Of a DNA stretch of 34,197 nt, positions 8,481 to 17,179 are shown one piece after another. Below the pieces are notes generated by a model that did no database searches, was not told the DNA's origin, and saw nothing but the letters and a program-made list of their open reading frames with translations. Source of the stretch: an uncultured bacterium (lineage in GTDB: Bacteria > Cyanobacteriota > Vampirovibrionia > Gastranaerophilales > Gastranaerophilaceae); NCBI GenBank assembly GCA_900554095.1, contig USGC01000003.1, positions 1 through 34,197 on the forward strand, in the 5' to 3' direction. A program made the translations under genes and the position numbers. Each line of letters begins with the position of its first letter. Within the stretch, counting starts at the first letter, position 1.

Positions 8481-9833
8481 TTAAATAATACCTTGAGCAA
8501 TCATTGCTTTGGCTAATTTAGAAAATGCGGCGATATTTGCACCTGCAACGTAGTTAGAGCCAAGGTTGTACTTTTCAGAAGCTTCGCGGCAGGAATTAAA
8601 AATATTAATCATAATATTTTCAAGAAGTTTGTCGACTTCTTCAAATGTATAATAATGCCTGATACTATTTTGGGTCATTTCGATGGCAGAAGTTGCAACA
8701 CCGCCTGCATTAGCGGCCTTAGCCGGGGCAACGAGAACACCTTTTTCAAGAAAATAATCAGTTGCTTCTTTAACACAAGGCATGTTAGCACCCTCGCCTA
8801 TTGCAATAACACCATTGGCAACAAGCTTTTTGGCTGAATTCAAAGTTACCTCATTCTGAGTTGCACAAGGAAGTGCGATATCGGTTTTGATTTCCCAAAT
8901 CGGAGAATCTTCATTTATTTTTTCAATGTACCGGGCGTTTTCGTGTGTATTTAAATAATCTTTAATTCTGCCTCGGTTAACTTCTTTAATCTGCTTTATT
9001 GTATCAAGGTCAATGCCGTTTGCATCGTAAATGCAGCCGTTAGAATCGCTCATTGCAACAACTTTAGCACCAAACATCTGTGCTTTTTGACATGCATAAA
9101 TAGCAACATTGCCGGAACCTGAAATAGTTACAGTTTTACCTTGAAGGGTTTGATTTGAGTTCGCTTTAAGCATTTCACGCATAAAATAAATAAGTCCATA
9201 ACCGGTGGCTTCAGTTCTGGCAAGCGAACCTCCGTATTCAATACCTTTGCCTGTTAAAACGCCGCCGTCATAACGGTCTTTAATTCTGCGATACTGGCCG
9301 TAAAGATAGCCGATTTCTCTTGCTCCGACGCCTATGTCTCCTGCCGGAACATCGACATCCGGCCCGATATGGCGTTGTAATTCTGTCATAAAGCTTTGGC
9401 AAAATTTCATAATTTCCATATCTGATTTACCCTTTGGATCAAAGTCGCTGCCGCCCTTGCCTCCGCCTATGGGAAGTCCAGTGAGTGCGTTTTTAAATAT
9501 TTGTTCAAAAGCCAAAAACTTCATAATACTTTGATTAACGCTGGGGTCGAACCTTAAACCGCCTTTATAAGGCCCAATAAGTCCGTTAAACTGCACTCGG
9601 TAACCTCTGTTTACAATGATATTTCCATTATCGTCTATCCAAGGGACTCTGAATGTTATAATTCTTTCAGGTTCAGTTATACGCTCAAGAATTGCTAATT
9701 TTTCATATTCACTGTGCTGTTCAATCGCGGGTTCAATTGTTGTCAAAACCTCATCAACTGCTTGTAAAAATTCTTTTTCATATCTGTTCTTTTCTCTAAC
9801 TTCTTTTATTACTTTAGACAAATAACTATTCAT
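8481..9833 (-). CDS. gdhA: NADP-specific glutamate dehydrogenase
   Basis: 450 residues, nearly the same as the 447-residue E. coli GdhA. The catalytic-lysine segment PIGGGKGGSDFDPKGKSD (Lys126) and the glutamate-binding segment GPYKGGLRF are present, with a Rossmann half starting near TISGSGNVAIYACQKA and ending in IAAFSKLAKAMIAQGI. It makes glutamate from 2-oxoglutarate, ammonia and NADPH in the cytoplasm, the main route of ammonium assimilation when ammonia is plentiful. AAAGGT lies before the ATG and a strong promoter is at 9864-9892. Confidence 0.96.
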   Translation of the reverse strand: MNSYLSKVIKEVREKNRYEKEFLQAVDEVLTTIEPAIEQHSEYEKLAILERITEPERIITFRVPWIDDNGNIIVNRGYRVQFNGLIGPYKGGLRFDPSVNQSIMKFLAFEQIFKNALTGLPIGGGKGGSDFDPKGKSDMEIMKFCQSFMTELQRHIGPDVDVPAGDIGVGAREIGYLYGQYRRIKDRYDGGVLTGKGIEYGGSLARTEATGYGLIYFMREMLKANSNQTLQGKTVTISGSGNVAIYACQKAQMFGAKVVAMSDSNGCIYDANGIDLDTIKQIKEVNRGRIKDYLNTHENARYIEKINEDSPIWEIKTDIALPCATQNEVTLNSAKKLVANGVIAIGEGANMPCVKEATDYFLEKGVLVAPAKAANAGGVATSAIEMTQNSIRHYYTFEEVDKLLENIMINIFNSCREASEKYNLGSNYVAGANIAAFSKLAKAMIAQGII

Positions 9834-9863
9834 TCATTTACCTTTCAAAAATTTTGTAGAATT

Positions 9864-9892
9864 ATTATACTATTTGCTGTTTGATTTTTCAA
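9864..9892 (-). promoter_or_regulatory. gdhA promoter
   Basis: TTGAAA (9887-9892, minus strand), 17 bp spacer, TATAAT (9864-9869). Predicted leader of about 25 bases to the gdhA ATG at 9833. Confidence 0.65.
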
Positions 9893-9978
9893 TAAAACTT
9901 AATAAATCTATATAATAACCTGGATTAAAATACTTTAATAAAAAATTTATGTTAATATAACGTTTAAGGAGGGTTAGT

Positions 9979-10704
9979 ATGTTTGAAAAATTAGAAAAAT
10001 TACAAATAGTAACATTAGGAGTTTTACTTGCGCTTGGGCTGGTATTTACAGCCAAAATTGTTACAGGTAACTTATCAAAGGACGTTATCTCGGTAACTGG
10101 ATCTGCTTCCAAGGTCGTAACTTCTGACAGCGGGCGGATTGAGTTTGAAATAATTGCCAGAAAAGCTGATAAAAAAGCTTCTAATGCTCTTATACAACAG
10201 CAAATTCCTGAAGTTGTGAAATACTTGCAAGATAAAGGAATTGATTCAAAAGATATTGAAATAAAAGCTCCAAATGGTTATGTAACTTATAAATACACGC
10301 CAAATGGAAATGCAACAAATGAAATTGCCTTTTATAATCTGTCTCAGCCAATGTCCGTTACATCAACAGATGTTCAAAAAATTAAAACATTGTCTACTGA
10401 TATTTCCAATTTGATTTCGCAAGGCATAGATATAAATGTTTTCCCTCCTGCATATTTTTACTCAGGGTTGTCTGATTTGAAAGTAGAGCTTCTTGAGGAC
10501 GCGACAACAGATGCAAAGCAAAGAGCGGAAGCTATGCTTAAAGCAACTCACAACCGCGCAGGTAAAATCCAATCCGTAAAAATGGGCGTATTCCAAATTA
10601 CCCCGGTTGATTCTACAAATGTTTCTGATTACGGCATAAACGACACTACAACAATAGAAAAGAAAGTTACTTCAGTTGCTAATGTAGTATTCAGAATTAA
10701 ATAA
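9979..10704 (+). CDS. SIMPL-domain (DUF541) membrane-anchored protein
   Basis: 241 residues with AAGGAGGG before the ATG. An N-terminal hydrophobic anchor (about 12-30, TLGVLLALGLVFTAKIV) is followed by a SIMPL domain: VISVTGSASKVV, then DKKASNALIQQQIPEVVKYL and a YKYTPNG-like strand, LLEDATTDAKQRAEAML and a C-terminal beta strand. SIMPL proteins are periplasmic or surface-facing and often linked to oxidative stress or envelope integrity; the molecular role is unsettled. Followed after 16 bp by a small exported protein, so the two probably form an operon. Confidence 0.8.
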   Translation: MFEKLEKLQIVTLGVLLALGLVFTAKIVTGNLSKDVISVTGSASKVVTSDSGRIEFEIIARKADKKASNALIQQQIPEVVKYLQDKGIDSKDIEIKAPNGYVTYKYTPNGNATNEIAFYNLSQPMSVTSTDVQKIKTLSTDISNLISQGIDINVFPPAYFYSGLSDLKVELLEDATTDAKQRAEAMLKATHNRAGKIQSVKMGVFQITPVDSTNVSDYGINDTTTIEKKVTSVANVVFRIK

Positions 10705-10720
10705 CGAGAGGAGGTTTTTA

Positions 10721-11053
10721 ATGAAAAAAATAGTTTTGGGCATAATATCACTAAGTTTTTTGAGTACCTCCGCTATGGCTTTTGAAGCAGGCGGGGCTGT
10801 GCCGGCAGGACTTATTAACCAAATTAACGGCGTTGGCAGTATGGGTGTACATGATATGCAATACATCCGCGACAACCAATTTAGGTATAGAGAATACAAT
10901 GATTACAAAGATATGCAAGAGCAGAAAGATGCAAAAAATAAAGAATTTGAAATAACGGAGCCTGCGATGAAAAGGATTTTTAATCGCCAGCAAAAAACAG
11001 ACATCCAGTTTGTTGAAGAAAACGGTGAAATAAAAATCCAGGGTGTTAAATAA
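10721..11053 (+). CDS. small exported protein of unknown function
   Basis: 110 residues. A clear signal peptide (MKKIVLGIISLSFLSTSAMA, cleavage after AMA) and GAGGAGG before the ATG. The mature part is hydrophilic, with a Gly-rich start and the basic/acidic stretch EYNDYKDMQEQKDAKNKEFE; no Cys, no membrane segment, no recognised domain. It is likely co-transcribed with the SIMPL gene and probably periplasmic. Its stop is 2 bp from the end of the convergent 11056-11400 gene. Confidence 0.7.
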   Translation: MKKIVLGIISLSFLSTSAMAFEAGGAVPAGLINQINGVGSMGVHDMQYIRDNQFRYREYNDYKDMQEQKDAKNKEFEITEPAMKRIFNRQQKTDIQFVEENGEIKIQGVK

Positions 11054-11055
11054 AC

Positions 11056-11400
11056 TTAAATTTTAGTTTTTTTATTTTCTATATTTGTAATAGCTTCGCA
11101 AAAAGTATCCATAACTTTTTTAATCAATGGATGCTTTTTTGTTTCATCTTTAAAAAATTTAACAACAACCGTTGAATACTGTTGTTCGCAATTTTTTATA
11201 CTTAATGCAACAATGTCTTCATTACAAGAGTTTATGTTGACAAAAACCTTATTTTTCTGCGCCTCATTTGCAAGCATTTGAAGATGGTGGCTTTCGAGGT
11301 TTTGTTTTGTACCATTCGCGTACTGAACATATTGATTAATATCAGCATTGGCTGATTTGGTTTTTGTAACTAAGGACTTTATTAATCCAAAAATTTTCAT
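11056..11400 (-). CDS. hypothetical cytoplasmic protein
   Basis: 114 residues starting MKIFGLIKSLVTKTKSANAD; GGAG sits upstream of the ATG. No signal peptide or convincing membrane span, no known motif; lysine-rich with a central part NKVFVNINSCNEDIVALSI that could form beta strands. It follows the 230-residue membrane protein gene by 22 bp on the same strand, so it is probably the second gene of that unit. Confidence 0.6.
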   Translation of the reverse strand: MKIFGLIKSLVTKTKSANADINQYVQYANGTKQNLESHHLQMLANEAQKNKVFVNINSCNEDIVALSIKNCEQQYSTVVVKFFKDETKKHPLIKKVMDTFCEAITNIENKKTKI

Positions 11401-11422
11401 TTTTTTTATTCTCCACTTAATT

Positions 11423-12115
11423 TTAGTTGCTTTGTCCTGCGCGGTAGCCGCACCATGTATAAATAACCGGCAGGATTTTTTCAGCCTTGTCCATCATCGG
11501 GAATTTTGCAACAGCTAAAGCGCCGAGTGCATCGTCAGCATTTGCGATAGCATCTTTCATCGTAAGTTTTCTATCAGGAACTTTGTCATGCGGGTCTGTT
11601 ATTGTGTTTGAAAGAACTGTACCCGCTTTCATGCCTGCAATTAAAGTTGCGATTGTTGCGCCGATTTTCACTACATTGTTATTCTTTAAAGATTTTATAT
11701 GGTTAATACCTTTCAATACCGGCACAACCAGAAGCGGCGGCAGGGTGGCATTTATAAATTGAAAAATTCCTTCATTTAATTTTTCTTTTTTTCTGTTTGA
11801 ACCAATCATGCCGGCAGCCACACCACCGGCAATAGATAAGCCGCTCATTACAGCCATATCTTTTAAGCTGTATTTTATTTTTAAAAGATTAATAGGGTTT
11901 GCTAAATTCAAATGCTGGCCTTTTGCAATTAGTATTGCTGCAAGTGCTGTCCCGATTAAAGCACCGGAAAGAGACTTTATCTTTGTTTTTGTATCAACAG
12001 CCTCGGTATTGTGATAACGGTAAGATAAGTATGCCCGTTTTACTTGCGCGGCGTTTTTGAATGCGCTGAATGGCCGTTTTTTACTAGTATTGTTGGTATT
12101 TACTTGTCCTATCAT
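11423..12115 (-). CDS. hypothetical multi-pass membrane protein
   Basis: 230 residues with a basic N-terminus (KKRPFSAFKNAAQVKRAY) and about four Gly/Ala-rich hydrophobic segments (SGALIGTALAAILIAKG; MSGLSIAGGVAAGMIG; ATLPPLLVVPVLKG; GATIATLIAGMKAGTVL). TTAGGGA acts as ribosome site. No recognised family. Its architecture, short basic N-terminus plus Gly-rich helices, resembles the other unknown membrane protein here (22359-23375), and both may be lineage-specific. A promoter lies at 12137-12164. Confidence 0.6.
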   Translation of the reverse strand: MIGQVNTNNTSKKRPFSAFKNAAQVKRAYLSYRYHNTEAVDTKTKIKSLSGALIGTALAAILIAKGQHLNLANPINLLKIKYSLKDMAVMSGLSIAGGVAAGMIGSNRKKEKLNEGIFQFINATLPPLLVVPVLKGINHIKSLKNNNVVKIGATIATLIAGMKAGTVLSNTITDPHDKVPDRKLTMKDAIANADDALGALAVAKFPMMDKAEKILPVIYTWCGYRAGQSN

Positions 12116-12136
12116 TGTCCCTAATCTTTCAATGCT

Positions 12137-12164
12137 ATTATAGCAAAGTATTTTTTTATTGCAA
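12137..12164 (-). promoter_or_regulatory. promoter of the 230-residue membrane protein gene
   Basis: TTGCAA (12159-12164, minus strand), 16 bp, TATAAT (12137-12142), in the short gap after the emrB stop. Confidence 0.55.
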
Positions 12165-12167
12165 CTA

Positions 12168-13727
12168 TCAAGCTGCTTTACGCTTTGGCGCTTTTGTTTT
12201 TAATATTAAAACCATAGGAATTACAAGAATTGCTAGTAGTGCAAGAATTTGAAATGCATCATAAAATGAACATAACTTTGCTTGCAAAAGCATTTGTTTG
12301 TATAAACTTCCGCCAGCTTTTTTCGCTGCTGTGAACGGTGCAAAATAGGTTGAGAACTTATGCTGAGCCATTGCTAGTTTGTGATAAAACAGCGGGTTGT
12401 TAGGCGAGAGATTTCCGACAAGATAATTTGAATGTACTTGAGACGCTCGCGAAATGAACGTTGCAGACAAGGCTGTTGCCATTGCAGTTACAATGTTTTT
12501 AAAAAGCGCGTGCATGCCTGCGGCCTCTGCGTTTTTCGATGCCGGCAGCGTCAAGAATGAAAGCGATGTAATTGGAATAAAAGCAACCGCAACGCCAAAG
12601 CACAATATAATATTTGGTATGATTATACTTTGCATTGAAGCTGTTGTATTTAATGATGTCATAGATATTAGCGACCCACCTATTATAAGAAGTCCGATAA
12701 TTGTTAAAACCCTGTTTTCAACGTATCTTGAAACTTCTCCGACTATAATTAGTCCGACAAAGCACGCTATTGCTCTTGGAAACATTGCTAAACCTGATGC
12801 AGATGGGCTGTAGCCCAGCAAGTTTTGTGAAAACATTGGAACCAAAAGAAGTGTTGAATAAAGCATTATATTCAAAAACGAACTTACAAATGTCCCGAAA
12901 AAGTAGTTTCTGTCTTTAAAAATTCTAATGTCAACTAGCGGATATTTGTATTCCAATTCCCACACAATGAAAAATATAAATGAAAAAATACAAATTCCTG
13001 TTAAGATACAAATCCAAGGCGTGTCAAACCAGTTAAACTGCTCCCCTTTGTCCAGAACAATTTGTAAACACGCCATTGCTACAACAACCGAAATGTATCC
13101 GGCATAATCAAAGCGTTTGTTGTATTTTTCTCTGACAATTTCGCTTTCCGGCAGTAATATTTTTACTAACAAAAGCGAGAGAATACACAGAGGAATATTT
13201 ATGATAAAAACCCATTGCCACGAAAGGTTATCTGTCAAATACCCGCCCATAAACGGGCCCGCTAAAGGTGAAAACATTGCTGCAATTCCGAAAAGCCCCA
13301 TCGCAACTCCGCGCTTTTCAATAGCAAAACTTTCTAATAAAACAGCTTGACAAACCGGTAATATACAGCCGCTTCCTATTCCTTGTACAATTCTTGCTAA
13401 GATTAGCATTGGAAGATTTACAGCTAAAAGGCAAAAGATTGCGCCAATGCAAAAAAGTGCAATAGAATACAGCATAACCTTCTTTTTGCCAAAATTTTTA
13501 ACCAGAAAACCTGTTATAGGAAGCATTAAGCCGCCTGAGATTATATAGCTTGTTACAACAGTATTTGCCTCATAAGGCGTTGCTCCAAAGTATCCTGCAA
13601 TGTTTGGCTGACAGACGTTAGTCGCTGATGATGCCGCTAAAGCCAAAAACGCCGGCAAAAGTACGGTAAATGCTATTATATAGGGGTTTATTTTCTTATA
13701 TTGCTTTGTATCAACTACTTCTTTCAT
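12168..13727 (-). CDS. emrB: EmrB/QacA-type (DHA2) multidrug MFS transporter
   Basis: 519 residues with about 14 predicted membrane spans, the length and topology of DHA2 drug:H+ antiporters. A motif A-like loop GFLVKNFGKKKVMLYS follows TM2, and the antiporter motif region GPFMGGYLTDNLSWQWVFII matches the GPxLGGxLxxxxSWRWIF signature. Its start overlaps the emrA stop by 4 bp (ATGA), a sign of translational coupling. With EmrA and the divergent TolC-like protein it would form a tripartite pump carrying hydrophobic compounds from the inner membrane through the outer membrane. Substrate unknown; bile acids or host drugs would fit a gut setting, but that is only inference. Confidence 0.92.
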   Translation of the reverse strand: MKEVVDTKQYKKINPYIIAFTVLLPAFLALAASSATNVCQPNIAGYFGATPYEANTVVTSYIISGGLMLPITGFLVKNFGKKKVMLYSIALFCIGAIFCLLAVNLPMLILARIVQGIGSGCILPVCQAVLLESFAIEKRGVAMGLFGIAAMFSPLAGPFMGGYLTDNLSWQWVFIINIPLCILSLLLVKILLPESEIVREKYNKRFDYAGYISVVVAMACLQIVLDKGEQFNWFDTPWICILTGICIFSFIFFIVWELEYKYPLVDIRIFKDRNYFFGTFVSSFLNIMLYSTLLLVPMFSQNLLGYSPSASGLAMFPRAIACFVGLIIVGEVSRYVENRVLTIIGLLIIGGSLISMTSLNTTASMQSIIIPNIILCFGVAVAFIPITSLSFLTLPASKNAEAAGMHALFKNIVTAMATALSATFISRASQVHSNYLVGNLSPNNPLFYHKLAMAQHKFSTYFAPFTAAKKAGGSLYKQMLLQAKLCSFYDAFQILALLAILVIPMVLILKTKAPKRKAA

Positions 13728-14851
13728 GGTTTTATTTGAACTTTAGGCACTACTGACATACCCGGTACTATATTGTATTCAGAAAGATCTTCTTCAAATA
13801 TAATTTTTACGGGCACTCGCTGAACGATTTTTACATAACTTCCTACAGCGTTTTCAGGAGGAAAAAGCGACGCTTTTGCGCCTGTTGCACGCTGAATGCT
13901 CTGAACACTTCCTTTAAATCTTTTATGCGGATATGTGTCAACTTTAATCCAAACTCGTTGGCCCGGTTTCATGTTGGTTAACTGTATTTCTTTAAAATTT
14001 GCAACTACCCAAACTCTTTTAGGTACAATTGATAAAAGCGGCTGGCCAATTTGAACATAATTCCCTTTTTCGACACTTCTTGAAGATACAGTACCGTCTT
14101 CAGGGGCGTAGATTTTTGTATAAGAAAGGTTTGTAGATGCTTCTTCAACTTCTGCTTCAAGTCTTTGGATTTCTGCTTCTACGGATTTAATTCGGGCTTT
14201 AGAAGATTCCAGAGCTGCTTTCATTGCTTTTGATTTTTCATCAGCGGCTTTGTTGTTTGCCTGTGCGACTGTGAGCTGATTTAAACTGTTGTCGTATTCT
14301 TGTTTTGAAACTATTCCTTCTTTGTACATTGCAGCATAGCGCTGGTAATCTTTTTCTGCAAAGTCTAACTTTGATTTAGCTGAATTTAATTCTTCTTGAG
14401 TTTGGTTAACGTTAGAGGAATTTTCATCAACTTGTTTTTCAGTTACGCCGAGCTTGGCTTTGGCTTCTGCCAATTTAGCTTCAGCCTGATCGAGTTTAAC
14501 CTGGTAATCTTTAGGATCAATTTCTGCAATAATCTGATTTTCTTTGACTTCCTGGTTGTCGTCAACGTAGAGATTAATAATTTGCCCTGCGACTTTCGGC
14601 GCAACTTGAATTATATGGCCTTCAACAAAAGCGTCGTCTGTGCTTTGGAAAAAAGTCGCATGTACCGCTAAATAAATACCTATTAATATTAAAACTACAG
14701 CAGAAATTATTGGAACAATAACCCTTTTCTTTTTATATTCAGGGCGTTTTTTCTTCAATTTTGCTTTAGCTTTTTTTTCAATTTCCTTTTTATTAATAGG
14801 TTTAATTTCGTTATCGTTATCTGGGTTTTGATTTGTATTTTGTTCGTCCAT
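13724..14851 (-). CDS. emrA: EmrA/HlyD-type membrane fusion protein
   Basis: 375 residues. A charged cytoplasmic N-terminus of about 43 residues (rich in K), one membrane anchor (44-64, VIVPIISAVVLILIGIYLAV), the N-terminal biotinyl-lipoyl half (VEGHIIQVAPKVAGQIINLYV), a long alpha-helical hairpin (about 115-255, repeated A-E-A-K) and the second lipoyl half (YAPEDGTVSSRSVEKGNYVQ). It is the periplasmic adaptor linking EmrB to an outer-membrane channel. The gene lies 11 bp after marR and overlaps emrB by 4 bp, so marR-emrA-emrB is one operon. Confidence 0.92.
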   Translation of the reverse strand: MDEQNTNQNPDNDNEIKPINKKEIEKKAKAKLKKKRPEYKKKRVIVPIISAVVLILIGIYLAVHATFFQSTDDAFVEGHIIQVAPKVAGQIINLYVDDNQEVKENQIIAEIDPKDYQVKLDQAEAKLAEAKAKLGVTEKQVDENSSNVNQTQEELNSAKSKLDFAEKDYQRYAAMYKEGIVSKQEYDNSLNQLTVAQANNKAADEKSKAMKAALESSKARIKSVEAEIQRLEAEVEEASTNLSYTKIYAPEDGTVSSRSVEKGNYVQIGQPLLSIVPKRVWVVANFKEIQLTNMKPGQRVWIKVDTYPHKRFKGSVQSIQRATGAKASLFPPENAVGSYVKIVQRVPVKIIFEEDLSEYNIVPGMSVVPKVQIKP

Positions 14852-14862
14852 AATTCCCTCTT

Positions 14863-15321
14863 TTATATTTGTAAGATTGTATTTTTGCTAAGATTTTGTT
14901 TTATTTTTTCAATTACTTCGATACATGAGTATAAACTGTTAATGTCAATTCCTTCACAAGTCGCTTTCCATATATCAAGTATAACCGGTAAAACTTCTTC
15001 GTAAACTTTTTTGCCTTTTTCTGTAATGAAAATTTTATATATTTTACGTTTGTTTGTATCGCTGACACGGCTAATGAGGTTCAATTTTTCAAGAATATTG
15101 AGAATACGTGTAATGTTTGGGCGGTCTTTCAAGGTAATTGCAGATATCTGCCTTTGATAAAGCCCGTCGTTTTCTATCAAAACCGATAGAACGGTAAACT
15201 GTTCCGGGGTTATAATAAAACCTTTAGCGGCAAATGTTTGTATTGCAAACATTCTTGAAAGCGTGCCAACTTGTGAAAGTTTTAGGCCTATTTTTTGAGT
15301 TTTTAAAATTTCATTTTGCAT
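14863..15321 (-). CDS. MarR-family transcriptional regulator of the efflux locus
   Basis: 152 residues, the usual MarR size. Winged helix-turn-helix: QRQISAITLKDRPNITRILN (recognition helix), then KLNLISRVSDTNKRKIYKIF (beta wing, with the conserved D-x-R/N-K-R). MarR proteins bind DNA as dimers and release it on binding phenolic or lipophilic ligands. It is the first gene of marR-emrA-emrB and divergent from the tolC-like gene; a 24 bp palindrome 9 bp upstream of its start is the likely operator, pointing to autoregulation and control of the whole pump. Confidence 0.9.
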   Translation of the reverse strand: MQNEILKTQKIGLKLSQVGTLSRMFAIQTFAAKGFIITPEQFTVLSVLIENDGLYQRQISAITLKDRPNITRILNILEKLNLISRVSDTNKRKIYKIFITEKGKKVYEEVLPVILDIWKATCEGIDINSLYSCIEVIEKIKQNLSKNTILQI

Positions 15322-15330
15322 GATTTTTTC

Positions 15331-15354
15331 TTTGTGTTATTATGATAACACAAA
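15331..15354. promoter_or_regulatory. 24 bp palindromic operator between marR and the tolC-like gene
   Basis: TTTGTGTTAT-TATG-ATAACACAAA: perfect 10 bp arms around a 4 bp centre. On the minus strand CATAAT (15339-15344) with TTTACA (15363-15368) at 18 bp spacing is a good marR promoter; on the plus strand TATGAT (15341-15346) is a fair -10 for the tolC-like gene (TTGCAT at 19 bp). The palindrome covers both -10 elements, as expected for MarR repression of both directions. Confidence 0.7.
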
Positions 15355-15371
15355 AAAGGAAATGTAAAGAT

Positions 15372-16751
15372 ATGAAAATTTTTAAAATACTTTTAGCCCT
15401 TATTTTGCTGTGCCAAATTCAGGCAGCATACGCAAAAAAGACCGCTGTTACAAAAGATTACAGGTTGGAATATGTGAATATTGACTGGTGGAAAAAATAT
15501 AATGATGAGAATTTAGTTAATTTAATCCTTTTGACTTATAAAAATAATCAGGATTTAAAAATGGCTACACTTAGAACCAAACAGGCTGAACAGGCTGTAA
15601 AGGAAAGTTTTGCAAATGAACTTCCTCATCTGGGCTTGTCCGGTAATTTAGGAAGGGAATTTACCTCTGCTGATACGCGTTTTGGCGATGTTTTAATTCC
15701 TGATTATTCTCAAACAAGGTTTTTAGTGCCGCTTACTATGACCTATGAGGTTGATATTTGGGGTGAAAACAGAATGATTACCAAAAGCTATCAAAAGCAA
15801 ATGGATATTATCAAGCAAGATGAGAGAGCCTCTTATATTTCCTTAACATCAGCTGTTGCGTCAAATTATTTTAACTTAATAAAACTGGATAAACTTATTA
15901 AAAATCAAACAGCTATAGTCGAGTTGCAGCGCAAAATAGCAGCAATGCAGCAAATAAAATACGATAACGGGCTTTGTTCTAAAGTAGATATTTTGAATGA
16001 AAAACAGGCGCTTACTGTTTTTGAAGAAGAATTAAACGACTTAAAAAACAAACACGACGTGGTTTTTAATGAACTCCTCGTGCTTCTTGGCGATAGGAAC
16101 AACAAAACAATTGAGCGAAGTATCTATGAAAACCTTTCCTTGCCTGAAATTCCAAATGCTTTGCGTGCTGATTGTATCACAGAGCGGCCGGATTTAATAA
16201 AAACAGAAGATTATATTAAAAAGGTCGGTTATGACGTGAAAGCAGCCAGGAGGGACTTTTTGCCGAAATTTACAATCTACGGTCAAGTTGGTTTTAATGC
16301 ATATAATAATTTTTCACACTTTTTCGGCACTCATACATTTTTATCAAATCTAGGCGTCATGCCCTCTTTAGATTTGTTCACAGGCGGGGCTAAAATGGCG
16401 CATCTTAGATTTAAAAAGTTAGAATATGAAAAAGCTTCACAAATGTATGAAAAAGTTATTCTAACTTCACTTCAAGAATTAAACGATAACCTGACAGCAG
16501 CAAAAATAGCAAGGGAAAATTATAAAAAAAGTGTTGAGCGCTATCTTATGGAAAAGGAAAAATATGAATTATCTGTAAAAAAACTTAACATTGGCGCCAA
16601 GTCAAATCTTGATAATTTAAAGGCAAAAGAAGAAGTTTTGTTAAGCGAAAAAGCTGAAATATCCAATAAAATAAACTGTCTGATATCCTCTATAAACCTC
16701 TATAAAGCCGTGGGCGGAAAGGATTACATGGACTTTCATGATGACATCTAA
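15372..16751 (+). CDS. TolC-family outer-membrane efflux channel
   Basis: 459 residues from ATG 15372. The in-frame ATG at 15342 is rejected: it lies inside the palindromic operator, and only the 15372 start begins directly with a signal peptide (MKIFKILLALILLCQIQAAYA) and has AAGGAA about 10 bases upstream. The Cys in the signal is not in a lipobox. Two outer-membrane efflux repeats follow, beginning LVNLILLTYKNNQDLKMATL and RADCITERPDLIKTEDYIKK, each with long coiled-coil helices, as in NodT/TolC channels. It would complete the EmrAB pump as the exit duct. Confidence 0.9.
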   Translation: MKIFKILLALILLCQIQAAYAKKTAVTKDYRLEYVNIDWWKKYNDENLVNLILLTYKNNQDLKMATLRTKQAEQAVKESFANELPHLGLSGNLGREFTSADTRFGDVLIPDYSQTRFLVPLTMTYEVDIWGENRMITKSYQKQMDIIKQDERASYISLTSAVASNYFNLIKLDKLIKNQTAIVELQRKIAAMQQIKYDNGLCSKVDILNEKQALTVFEEELNDLKNKHDVVFNELLVLLGDRNNKTIERSIYENLSLPEIPNALRADCITERPDLIKTEDYIKKVGYDVKAARRDFLPKFTIYGQVGFNAYNNFSHFFGTHTFLSNLGVMPSLDLFTGGAKMAHLRFKKLEYEKASQMYEKVILTSLQELNDNLTAAKIARENYKKSVERYLMEKEKYELSVKKLNIGAKSNLDNLKAKEEVLLSEKAEISNKINCLISSINLYKAVGGKDYMDFHDDI

Positions 16752-16764
16752 TTCATTTAGCCTA

Positions 16765-16793
16765 TTGACAAAATATCCTAATAAAGTTAGCAT
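16765..16793 (+). promoter_or_regulatory. candidate promoter of the CsoR-like gene
   Basis: TTGACA (16765-16770), 17 bp, TAGCAT (16788-16793); GGAG and ATG 16824 follow. Confidence 0.4.
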
Positions 16794-16823
16794 GATAATA
16801 AAATTAATCAGGAGTTAGAAAAT

Positions 16824-17102
16824 ATGCCAGAAAAAATGATAGACAAAAAAGAGATTATCACTTTGCTAAATACTGCAAAAGGGCAGATTGAGGGTATTAT
16901 TAAGATGGTTAAGCGTAATAGAAAACCATCAACTATTAATGCTCAAATCCTTTCAGCATCTGCAGTATTGAATTCAGCTAATGCAAAAGTTATCGCAGCG
17001 CAGATTAATAAGTGTTTTGAAGTAGCAGTTGAAACTCAAGATCTTGAAATTCGAGAACAAAAAGTTGCTGAACTTAGAAAGCTATTGAAAAAACTTACTT
17101 AA
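16824..17102 (+). CDS. CsoR/RcnR-family (DUF156) protein lacking most metal ligands
   Basis: 92 residues, all-helical, with the family pattern AKGQIEGIIKMVKRNRKP then INAQILSASAVLNSANAKVI and NKCFEVAV. In canonical CsoR the first ligand Cys lies in YCxD and the second and third are His and Cys in H-x3-C. Here the equivalent positions read K-P-S-T and Q-I-N-K-C: the first Cys and the His are gone and only the last Cys remains. It is therefore unlikely to sense copper in the usual way; a persulfide or other signal, or a metal-independent DNA-binding role, are alternatives. It stands alone between the tolC-like gene and a terminator. A canonical-looking paralogue is at the window end. Confidence 0.75.
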   Translation: MPEKMIDKKEIITLLNTAKGQIEGIIKMVKRNRKPSTINAQILSASAVLNSANAKVIAAQINKCFEVAVETQDLEIREQKVAELRKLLKKLT

Positions 17103-17120
17103 TTAAAAAAAGCTATACAA

Positions 17121-17165
17121 AAAAGTGAGCTTCTTTTTCTTTTTGAGAGGCTCACTTTTTGGTGG
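17121..17165. terminator. bidirectional Rho-independent terminator
   Basis: AAAAGTGAGC (17121-17130) pairs with GCTCACTTTT (17150-17159), flanked by A and T tracts, so it can serve both the CsoR-like gene (plus) and the pseudopilin gene (minus). Confidence 0.8.
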
Positions 17166-17179
17166 TTAAATTTTATCTT

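Noticed and set aside
15342..15371. Upstream ATG as start of the tolC-like gene
   Set aside because: It lies inside the palindromic operator and -10 region, and adds charged residues before the signal peptide.
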